A stretch of 8,475 nucleotides of DNA from the NCBI GenBank assembly GCA_051880495.1, contig JBJEOB010000120.1, forward strand, positions 1 to 8,475, written 5' to 3'. Below the pieces are notes generated by a model that was not told the DNA's origin, ran no database searches, and worked only from the letters and a program-made list of their open reading frames with translations. Numbering within the stretch: the stretch's first letter is position 1; every line of letters begins with the position of its first letter. Below, in pieces: positions 1 through 6,498 of the stretch. The position numbers and the translations under genes were made by a program. Source of the DNA: MGBC120314 sp051880495. GTDB lineage: Bacteria > Bacillota > Clostridia > Lachnospirales > Lachnospiraceae.

Positions 1-1
1 A

Positions 2-25
2 GATAGGGGTCTGAAAGCCTTATAA
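2..25 (+). CDS. Possible 3' end of an upstream gene (LplB-like permease?)
   Basis: Only seven codons and a TAA stop are visible, reading DRGLKAL, in the one forward frame that is open at the left edge for more than three codons. LplC-type permeases are nearly always preceded by a partner LplB-type permease, so the tail of that gene is expected about here. The 52-bp spacing to the next gene would suit an operon. Seven residues cannot identify a protein, so the link is positional inference only. The alternative is that this is untranslated leader DNA. Confidence 0.25.
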   Translation, partial: DRGLKAL

Positions 26-62
26 AATCAGGGCTGAAGATTCCGAGAAGTTATTAATTTAG

Positions 63-70
63 AAGGGAGG
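63..70 (+). promoter_or_regulatory. Ribosome binding site for the permease, supporting a GTG start
   Basis: AAGGGAGG sits 7 nt before the GTG at 78. This spacing supports the non-ATG start. The resulting N-terminus (a short basic cytoplasmic stretch leading into the first membrane helix) is as expected for the family. Confidence 0.8.
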
Positions 71-77
71 AAATACA

Positions 78-998
78 GTGAAAACTGCGGTAAAAACTCA
101 TAAAAAATTAAATGCCGGCGATGCAGCATTTAGTATCGCAAATTATCTGGTGTTTATTATCATTACCCTGATTTGCGTCTATCCGTTCTATTATATGATA
201 ATCAATACGATTAGTGCAAATGATCTGAGTGCCAATGGAATTATTAATTTTCTGCCACAGAAGATACATTTTGATAATTATAAACAAGTATTATCATTAA
301 GCGGACTTCCGACGGCAGCACTTATTTCCGTTGGAAGAACAGTAATAGGTACAGTGTGCACGGTACTGGCATCTGCATATCTGGGATTTATGTTTACACA
401 GGAAAAATTATGGCATAGAAGATTCTGGTATCGCTTTTTTGTGATTACCATGTATTTTAATGCCGGAATCATTCCAATGTTCATTACTATGAAGACATTG
501 CATTTGACCAATACATTCTGGGTATATATTATTCCGGCAATTGTTCAGCCGTTTAATATTATTTTGGTTAAGACGTACATTGAATCTATGCCAAAATCAC
601 TTCAGGAGGCAGCAGAAATTGACGGAGCAGGAATTATGACTATATTCGGAAAGATCATTCTTCCGACAGCGAAACCGATTCTTGCTACAGTTGCTATTTT
701 TGCAGCTGTAGCACAGTGGAACTCTTTTCAGGATACGTTGATTTATATTACAGATCAGAAGTTGTATTCTTTGCAGTATCTATTATATACTTATATTAAT
801 CAGGCAAGTTCTCTGGCCGCTATGGTACGAAATAACGGAACCGGTGCAATCAGTGCTGCAGCACTTGCAACACAGCAGACTCCGACTTCCATTCGTATGA
901 CAGTATCGGTTATTGTTGTACTTCCAATCCTGTTTGTATATCCGATATTCCAGAGATTTTTCGTAAAAGGAATTATGATTGGTTCAGTAAAAGGTTAG
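78..998 (+). CDS. Carbohydrate ABC transporter permease, LplC/YtcP type (CUT1 family)
   Basis: Inner-membrane subunit of a sugar importer with 306 residues, the normal length for this family. It has about six hydrophobic segments, near residues 20-42, 83-105, 118-137, 147-168, 198-216 and 273-293. The cytoplasmic EAA loop, which docks onto the ATPase, is clear at residues 177-196: it begins EAAEIDGAG and ends in ILP. The N-terminal pattern (basic start, then a helix ending in CVYPFYYMI) is typical of LplC-like proteins that pair with an LplB-like permease and a large lipoprotein. Translation starts at GTG with a good ribosome site. The binding-protein gene starts 24 bp after its stop, so the two are surely one operon. 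No ATP-binding subunit lies in the window; family precedent is a shared MsmX-type ATPase encoded elsewhere. The substrate cannot be read from this subunit. The neighbouring GH42 enzyme suggests a galactoside. Confidence 0.93.
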   Translation: MKTAVKTHKKLNAGDAAFSIANYLVFIIITLICVYPFYYMIINTISANDLSANGIINFLPQKIHFDNYKQVLSLSGLPTAALISVGRTVIGTVCTVLASAYLGFMFTQEKLWHRRFWYRFFVITMYFNAGIIPMFITMKTLHLTNTFWVYIIPAIVQPFNIILVKTYIESMPKSLQEAAEIDGAGIMTIFGKIILPTAKPILATVAIFAAVAQWNSFQDTLIYITDQKLYSLQYLLYTYINQASSLAAMVRNNGTGAISAAALATQQTPTSIRMTVSVIVVLPILFVYPIFQRFFVKGIMIGSVKG

Positions 999-1009
999 AG
1001 AGAATTTTC

Positions 1010-1015
1010 AGGAGG
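1010..1015 (+). promoter_or_regulatory. Ribosome binding site for the solute-binding protein
   Basis: A perfect AGGAGG lies 7 nt before the ATG at 1023, in the 24-bp gap after the permease. Its strength fits the high translation expected for a binding protein made in excess over its permeases. Confidence 0.85.
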
Positions 1016-1022
1016 ATTCTAT

Positions 1023-2783
1023 ATGAAAAAGAAAATGGTAAGTGTATTGCTTTGTATTACACTTATGACAACAATGATTCTCACAGGCTGTGGTGGGAAA
1101 GAAGAGACAAAAACTTCTTCTAAAAACAGCGATGGAACATACAGCGATTTCATCACAGTTGATGTATTTGATGCGTTGGCAAACTATCAGGGAATCCAAT
1201 CCGGATGGTTTGCAAAAGTAGTAAAAGATAAATTTAATATGGAACTGAACATTATTGCTCCGAATGTAGCCGGTGGCGGCGATACATTGTTCCAAACCAG
1301 ATCCGCGGCAGGCAATCTGGGAGATCTTATTATTTCAGGTACTGATAACGGACGTTTTAAAGATATGGTAGAAGCAGGACTTTTGATGGATATGGCAGAT
1401 TTACTTAAGGATAAAGATGTCATGAAAAATTATGAAGCTGCTATCAGTAAGACGAATGATGGAATTGAAGCAGAGGGAGTCTACGGAATCCCAAGTGAGA
1501 TTTCTAATCAGTCACCGGAGATTTCTTCTGATGGTATCGAACCGATGGTGGCACCGTATGTGAGATGGGATTCCTACAAAATAGCAGGATATCCGGAAAT
1601 TAAGACATTGGAAGACTGGATTCCGGTTATGAAAGAAATGCAGGAAAATACACCAGAAAGTGATTCTGGTAAAAAGACTTATGCCATTTCTCTTTTCAAA
1701 GACTGGGATGGAAATATGATGGTAGGCGCAAAGAACTATGCTTGCTTATATGGTTATAATGAATTGGGATTTGTTCTTTCTAAAGCAGATGGAAGCGATA
1801 TCCAGGATATCACCTCCAGTGATGGAGTCTATGTAAAAGCACTGAAATTCCTTTTTGAGGCAAATCAGGAAGGGCTTGTAGATCCAGAATCTACAACACA
1901 AAACTATGATACACTTTCTAATAAATATCGTGACGGACAGATCCTGACATCACTTTGGTCTTATCAGGGACCATCCTATTACAACACAACAGAGAATAAG
2001 GAAGCCGGTAAAGGATTTATGCCTGCATTTATCGAAGACAGCTCACCATATTCTAATGGATGTTATTCAGAAGGAAATGGAAAGACAATCATTGCAATTG
2101 GAAGTCAGTGCAAAGACCCTGAGAGAATGGCAGACTTTATTGACTGGCTGTATTCTCCGGAAGGTATGGAAATTGCCGGACAGGCAGGCGGAGCTGCAGG
2201 ACCGGAAGGACTTACATGGGAAAAAGACGGTGATAAAGCCGTTTATACAGAATTTGGTAATCAGGCACTCCCAAGCAATGATGTGACTGTTCCGGATGAA
2301 TGGGGCGGCGGTTCATGGAAAGATGGTGTATCTGCATTGAACTTTAAAGCGCTTTCACTTGTAGATATTGATCCGAATAACAATGAACCTTATATGTCAA
2401 CTATGTGGGCTTCTGAATTAGAAAAGAAAACAACAGCACTTGACACAGACTGGCAGGAATATGCAGACGGTGCGAAGACAACGATTGAATTTCTGGAAGG
2501 CAAGAATGCACTTTCGGTAGCACCTGGTACATCTTATGTACAACCAGAGGAGTCTTCGGATATTACAACTCTGAGAAATCAGTGCAAAGCAGTAATTGTG
2601 GACAGTTCGTGGAAAATGGTATTTGCAAAAGATGAGGCAGAATTTAACTCTATTCTTAAAGATATGCAGGATACTGTAAAAGGTCTTGGATATGAGGATG
2701 TACTTGCAGTTGATATGAAGAATGCAAAAGATGAGGCAAATGCGAGAGTACAGGCGGTAGAAGATTTTAACGCTAATAATTAA
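1023..2783 (+). CDS. Lipoprotein extracellular solute-binding protein of a sugar ABC importer (LplA-like)
   Basis: Captures the sugar outside the membrane and delivers it to the permease. It has 586 residues, long compared with ordinary family 1 sugar-binding proteins (about 400-450) but normal for the LplA-like group that goes with LplB/LplC permeases. The N-terminus is a lipoprotein signal: a KKK start, a hydrophobic core, and a lipobox LTGC with the lipidated cysteine at residue 23. A Ser/Thr/Lys-rich linker follows. Recognisable family segments are GDLIISG at 100-106, VYGIPSEI at 153-160, and PERMADFIDWLYSPEG from 366. The C-terminal stretch from about residue 525, containing SSWKMVFAKDEAEFN, matches the late lobe of LplA-like proteins. 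The gene lies between the permease and a hairpin that may stabilise its mRNA. The exact sugar is not evident; a galactoside is inferred from the next gene. Confidence 0.92.
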   Translation: MKKKMVSVLLCITLMTTMILTGCGGKEETKTSSKNSDGTYSDFITVDVFDALANYQGIQSGWFAKVVKDKFNMELNIIAPNVAGGGDTLFQTRSAAGNLGDLIISGTDNGRFKDMVEAGLLMDMADLLKDKDVMKNYEAAISKTNDGIEAEGVYGIPSEISNQSPEISSDGIEPMVAPYVRWDSYKIAGYPEIKTLEDWIPVMKEMQENTPESDSGKKTYAISLFKDWDGNMMVGAKNYACLYGYNELGFVLSKADGSDIQDITSSDGVYVKALKFLFEANQEGLVDPESTTQNYDTLSNKYRDGQILTSLWSYQGPSYYNTTENKEAGKGFMPAFIEDSSPYSNGCYSEGNGKTIIAIGSQCKDPERMADFIDWLYSPEGMEIAGQAGGAAGPEGLTWEKDGDKAVYTEFGNQALPSNDVTVPDEWGGGSWKDGVSALNFKALSLVDIDPNNNEPYMSTMWASELEKKTTALDTDWQEYADGAKTTIEFLEGKNALSVAPGTSYVQPEESSDITTLRNQCKAVIVDSSWKMVFAKDEAEFNSILKDMQDTVKGLGYEDVLAVDMKNAKDEANARVQAVEDFNANN

Positions 2784-2790
2784 TTAAATG

Positions 2791-2825
2791 AACAGCGGAA
2801 CGGTCAGTAATGATGTTCCGCTGTT
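2791..2825 (+). terminator. Hairpin between binding-protein and hydrolase genes (attenuator, partial terminator or mRNA stabiliser)
   Basis: A perfect 11-bp inverted repeat, AACAGCGGAAC at 2791-2801 and GTTCCGCTGTT at 2815-2825, encloses a 13-nt loop. Only four T residues (2824-2827) lie at and just past the 3' arm before the sequence becomes GCC, so it is a weak intrinsic terminator at best. It begins 7 nt after the binding-protein stop. In sugar ABC operons such hairpins commonly protect the binding-protein message from 3' decay and lower downstream expression. That reading is inference; the stem itself is certain. Confidence 0.75.
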
Positions 2826-2871
2826 TTGCCATGGGATGCCCTGTGGAATCTATGGTTAGAATTAAAAGAAA

Positions 2872-2876
2872 AGGAG
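2872..2876 (+). promoter_or_regulatory. Ribosome binding site deciding the GH42 start
   Basis: AGGAG lies 6 nt before the ATG at 2883. It places the start there rather than at the in-frame TTG at 2826, which sits inside the T-run of the preceding hairpin and has no ribosome site of its own. Confidence 0.85.
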
Positions 2877-2882
2877 AAAAAT

Positions 2883-4895
2883 ATGGGTTACGGAAAAAGC
2901 GTGAAACAAATTTATTACGGAGGAGATTATAACCCGGAACAGTGGCCGGAGGATGTGTGGCAGGAAGATATGCGGATGATGAAAAAGGCGCATATCAATA
3001 TCGTGACACTGAATGTATTTTCCTGGGCTGCTCTGCAGCCAGATGAAAACACCTATTCTTTTGAGAGACTGGATAAAATCATGAAATTGGTCAGAGAGAA
3101 TGGCTTGAAAGTTTGTATGGCCACATCTACAGGAGCGCACCCTGCATGGATGGCAAAACGCCATCCTGATATTCTGAGAACAGAATTTAATGGCATGAAA
3201 AGGAAGTTCGGAGGAAGACATAATTCATGTCCGAATAGTCCGACATACAGATTGTATGCGCCTCGCCTCGCAGGAGAACTGGCAAGAAGATATAAAGAAT
3301 ATGATAATATTGTGGCATGGCATATCTCTAATGAGTTTGGTGGAGAATGTTACTGCGAGAATTGTGAAAAAGCATTCAGAGAGTGGTTGAAAAAGAAATA
3401 TGGAACGATTGAAGAAATGAATCGGAGTTTTAATACTTCTTTTTGGGGGCATACGTTTTATGACTGGGATGAAGTGGTACTTCCGAATCTTCTGAGTGAA
3501 CATTTTGAAGAAGAGAGAACAATGTTCCAGGGGATTTCTCTCGACTACAGGCGATTTAATTCTGACAGCATGTTAGAATGCTTTAAGCTGGAATACGATG
3601 CGATTCGTAAAGAGATGCCGGAAATTCCTATTACAACCAATCTTATGGGATTTTACAAGAGCCTTGACTATCAAAAATGGGCAAAAGAGATGGATTTTAT
3701 TTCGTGGGATAATTATCCGGCACCGGATGACAGCCCGGCAGTCACTGCTATGAGGCATGATCTGATGAGAGGTATTAAAAATCAGAATTCTTTTGTACTG
3801 ATGGAACAGACACCAAGTGTTACAAACTGGCTTCCTTATAACAAACTGAAAAGACCGGGCGAGATGAGGCTTTTAAGCTTTCAGGCAGCAGCTCACGGTG
3901 CAGATGCGATTCAGTTCTTTCAGATACGAAGGAGTATTGGAGCATGTGAAAAATATCATGGTGCAGTGATTGACCATGCCGGAAGAGATGATACAAGGGT
4001 ATTTCATGAAGTCGAGGCGTTGGGAGAAGAATTAGAGTGTTTAAAAGACGTGTTCCTGGAAGGACGCACACCGTCAGAAACAGCGATTATATTTGACTGG
4101 GATAACTGGTGGGCCGTGGAATATTCTGCCGGTCCAAGTGTTCGCATGAAATATCTGGATGCAGTGAAGAATTATTATACAGCACTTTTTAATCAGAATA
4201 TCCCTGTCGATATTATTGGGGTAGAGGATGATCTTCGTAAATATAAGATTGTTATTGCTCCTCTTCTTTATATGACGAAACAGGGATTTTCTGAACGAAT
4301 AAAAGCATTTGTAGAATCAGGGGGTACTTTTATTACTACTTATTTCAGTGGTATTGTTGATGAACATGACCTGGTGATAAGCGGTGGTTATCCCGGAGAA
4401 TGGAAAGAGCTGCTTGGAATATGGGTAGAGGAAAATGATGCGCTGCCAGAAGGGGAATATAATACATTTTTGTATGATGGTGAGAAATATCATGCAGAGA
4501 TGTTGTGTGACCTTCTTCATCTGGAAGGAGCTGAATCCTTGGGATGTTATGAAAGAGATTTTTATCAGGGCATGCCTGCTGTGACAAAAAACAAATATGG
4601 GAGAGGGAATGCTTATTATGTGGGAACAAGATCTTCTTCTGATTTTTACACGCGTTTTCTGAGAGACGTTCTGATGGAAACAAAAGTGAAGCCAACGCTT
4701 AAGACTCCAAGTGGTGTAGAAGCTGCTGTTCGCGAAAATGAAAAAGGGGAAACATTATTTCTCATGAACCACAACAAAGGGCATGTCAAAGTTTCATTGG
4801 ATAAAGAGTATACAGATCTTCTCAATGGAAAAACCTATAAAGCAGGAGAGCTGTTGGAAATTGAAAAAAAAGGAGTCTTGATTTTGCATAGATAA
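2883..4895 (+). CDS. Cytoplasmic GH42 beta-galactosidase
   Basis: Hydrolyses terminal beta-galactosides, releasing galactose; some relatives also act on alpha-L-arabinopyranosides. It has 670 residues from the ATG, a typical GH42 length. The TIM barrel fills about residues 1-385. It opens with YYGGDYNPEQWP (11-22), carries the acid/base glutamate E151 in HISNEFGG, and the nucleophile E308 in LMEQTPS. By homology to the Thermus A4 enzyme, C116, C156, C158 and C161 form an intact structural zinc site (HNSC and CYCENC). The trimerisation domain follows at about 395-600, with the family segment FDWDNWW at 404-410, and then a small C-terminal beta domain. No signal peptide is present, so it acts on imported sugar. 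It lies 99 bp after the binding-protein gene, across a hairpin, and is probably in the same operon. The linkage preference (beta-1,3, 1,4 or 1,6) and source glycan cannot be told from sequence. Confidence 0.95.
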   Translation: MGYGKSVKQIYYGGDYNPEQWPEDVWQEDMRMMKKAHINIVTLNVFSWAALQPDENTYSFERLDKIMKLVRENGLKVCMATSTGAHPAWMAKRHPDILRTEFNGMKRKFGGRHNSCPNSPTYRLYAPRLAGELARRYKEYDNIVAWHISNEFGGECYCENCEKAFREWLKKKYGTIEEMNRSFNTSFWGHTFYDWDEVVLPNLLSEHFEEERTMFQGISLDYRRFNSDSMLECFKLEYDAIRKEMPEIPITTNLMGFYKSLDYQKWAKEMDFISWDNYPAPDDSPAVTAMRHDLMRGIKNQNSFVLMEQTPSVTNWLPYNKLKRPGEMRLLSFQAAAHGADAIQFFQIRRSIGACEKYHGAVIDHAGRDDTRVFHEVEALGEELECLKDVFLEGRTPSETAIIFDWDNWWAVEYSAGPSVRMKYLDAVKNYYTALFNQNIPVDIIGVEDDLRKYKIVIAPLLYMTKQGFSERIKAFVESGGTFITTYFSGIVDEHDLVISGGYPGEWKELLGIWVEENDALPEGEYNTFLYDGEKYHAEMLCDLLHLEGAESLGCYERDFYQGMPAVTKNKYGRGNAYYVGTRSSSDFYTRFLRDVLMETKVKPTLKTPSGVEAAVRENEKGETLFLMNHNKGHVKVSLDKEYTDLLNGKTYKAGELLEIEKKGVLILHR

Positions 4896-4905
4896 AAATA
4901 GAAGA

Positions 4906-4941
4906 CGCTGCAAAACAGTTATTTATTCCTGTTTTGCAGCG
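4906..4941. terminator. Shared bidirectional terminator between convergent operons
   Basis: A perfect 13-bp stem, CGCTGCAAAACAG at 4906-4918 and CTGTTTTGCAGCG at 4929-4941, has a 10-nt loop. It fills the 56-bp gap between the GH42 stop and the response-regulator stop. Flanks are T-rich in both reading directions (ATATTTTGTCTT on plus, TCTTCTATTTT on minus), though neither is a long uninterrupted T-run. It probably ends both transcripts. Confidence 0.85.
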
Positions 4942-4951
4942 ATATTTTGTC

Positions 4952-6496
4952 TTAAAGATTTTTAAAATGAGATTTCCGGTATTCAGCTGGACTCATTCCC
5001 ACATATTTTTTGAATTTTTTATGAAAATAATCTACATTTGCATATCCCACACGTTGTGCAATTTCATAAACTTTAGGATTTTGTTCCAGAAGAAGTTTCT
5101 TTGAGTTTTCTATACGTACTTCATCGACATAAGAATTAAAACTTTTCCCTGTAATCTTTGTAAATACTTTCCCGAGATAAGAGCTGTTGTAGCCAAACAC
5201 CTCAGCAATAGTTCCAAGTTTCAGGTTATCCTGATAATTGTGCTGAATATATAAAAGGATACCATCAATTACACTATCGCGGGTCGGAGAACCAATAGCG
5301 TTCATACACATTTCGAATTGAAGATTAAAAAACTGAAATATTTCATAAAGATAGCACTTTTCTTCCAGTGTACTGATTATCGCAGCATTGTTTGGAAGCG
5401 GGATATCCAGATTGTCATATATTCTTGTAATCTCTGATTTTACTTGGATCATAATATCTGCAAGGTAATGTTTAAGTACTGATATTTCCTGATTGGCAAG
5501 GTACAATTCTTCTTTTAAGTCATCCATAGTTTTTGAGAGCATATGTCGGTTACCGGACTGGATGTAATCTGTAATCTTCTGAGCATAAATATTTTCAGAA
5601 GAGAGTGCATTTGTATGAAAAAGAGGAGTATCTTCTATGTCATGGTATCCCAGAACATGTTGATTAAAATGGCAGAAGAACCGGCGTTTCATCAGTAACT
5701 TTGCTGTTTCGTATGAAGTATGGATCTGTTCTACAGAATAGACAGGCTGTCCGTATGTAAGGAATAGTGAATCCAAGGGAGAACCTTTCTGGGGATGACT
5801 GATATAGTGATCCAGAAGATCATTAAAACGCTTTCTGGCATAGTCTCCTTTTAAAATAATAACATTTTGATGTTCTATTTTAATGTAATCCAGGGAATTA
5901 TGATTTTTATTGGCAAGACGTAATATTTCAGCAAAATCCCAAGTGACCTGGAAGGATTCCTGATTGTAATTTGTGTACAGTACTACTTGATATACGGAGG
6001 ATTCCAGCATTATATCATGGTAGTCCAAAAACTGATAAGATGCGGTATTACAGAGGATTTCCTGGATTATGGATTCCCTGGCTTTGTCACGGTATTGAAT
6101 CAGTTTTTTACGAGTGTTTTGTTCGTTTATCAGAGAATCCCGGGCTTCTATGACAGCTCTTTCTAATTCATCTTCGTCAATCGGTTTTGTGAGATAACAG
6201 GTTACCCCATAGCGGATTGCTTCCTGGGCGTAGGAAAAGTCAGAATATCCACTCAATATAATGAATTTACCATGAAAATTTTGTTCTTTCGCCTGTTTTA
6301 CAACTTCAAGTCCGGACAATCTTGGCATGCGAATATCCATCAGGACAACATCAGGGTTTAACTTCAATATCTGTTCTAAAGTTTCCTGACCATTTTTCCC
6401 TTCGCCACAAATATAAAATCCTAGTTTTGACCAGTCAAGAAGATAGCGGATACCTTCCCGAACATCAATTTCATCATCTGCTATGAAAAGTTTCAT
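4952..6496 (-). CDS. YesN-type response regulator with AraC-family DNA-binding domain
   Basis: Cytoplasmic transcription factor and presumed output of the adjacent kinase, with 514 residues. The receiver domain (about 1-120) has the acidic pair D7/D8, phospho-acceptor D54 in LMDIRMP, S82 in ILSGYSD, and K104 in LTKPID, so it should be phosphorylated normally. The middle region, about 165-285, has a segment (TYGQPVYSVEQIHTSYETAK, 247-266) resembling the degenerate GGDEF-like linker found in large YesN-type regulators. It shows no GGDEF motif and should not make cyclic-di-GMP. The C-terminal AraC domain (about 405-514) has two helix-turn-helix units, near 426-447 and 476-498, ending GMSPAEYRK. 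The gene starts 2 bp after the kinase stop, and its ribosome site is inside the kinase gene. The likely target is the convergent transport and hydrolase operon (inference from position). A role at its own promoter is possible. Confidence 0.93.
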   Translation of the reverse strand: MKLFIADDEIDVREGIRYLLDWSKLGFYICGEGKNGQETLEQILKLNPDVVLMDIRMPRLSGLEVVKQAKEQNFHGKFIILSGYSDFSYAQEAIRYGVTCYLTKPIDEDELERAVIEARDSLINEQNTRKKLIQYRDKARESIIQEILCNTASYQFLDYHDIMLESSVYQVVLYTNYNQESFQVTWDFAEILRLANKNHNSLDYIKIEHQNVIILKGDYARKRFNDLLDHYISHPQKGSPLDSLFLTYGQPVYSVEQIHTSYETAKLLMKRRFFCHFNQHVLGYHDIEDTPLFHTNALSSENIYAQKITDYIQSGNRHMLSKTMDDLKEELYLANQEISVLKHYLADIMIQVKSEITRIYDNLDIPLPNNAAIISTLEEKCYLYEIFQFFNLQFEMCMNAIGSPTRDSVIDGILLYIQHNYQDNLKLGTIAEVFGYNSSYLGKVFTKITGKSFNSYVDEVRIENSKKLLLEQNPKVYEIAQRVGYANVDYFHKKFKKYVGMSPAEYRKSHFKNL

Positions 6497-6498
6497 TA

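Noticed and set aside
11..27. Possible catabolite-repression (cre-like) site TGAAAGCCTTATA
   Set aside because: It misses key positions of the cre consensus, including the central CG, and lies in a probable mid-operon gap rather than at a promoter.
278..511. Minus-strand open frame of 77 codons inside the permease gene
   Set aside because: It lies antisense to a clear conserved membrane protein, has no ribosome site or recognisable motif, and is a shadow of the real gene.
2826..2882. Upstream extension of GH42 from a TTG start
   Set aside because: The extra 19 residues begin inside the hairpin's T-run with no ribosome site, while the ATG at 2883 has AGGAG at good spacing and gives the usual GH42 N-terminus.
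4317..4695. Overlapping minus-strand open frames within the GH42 gene
   Set aside because: They are antisense to conserved coding sequence, mutually overlapping in two frames, and lack ribosome sites or domain-like features.
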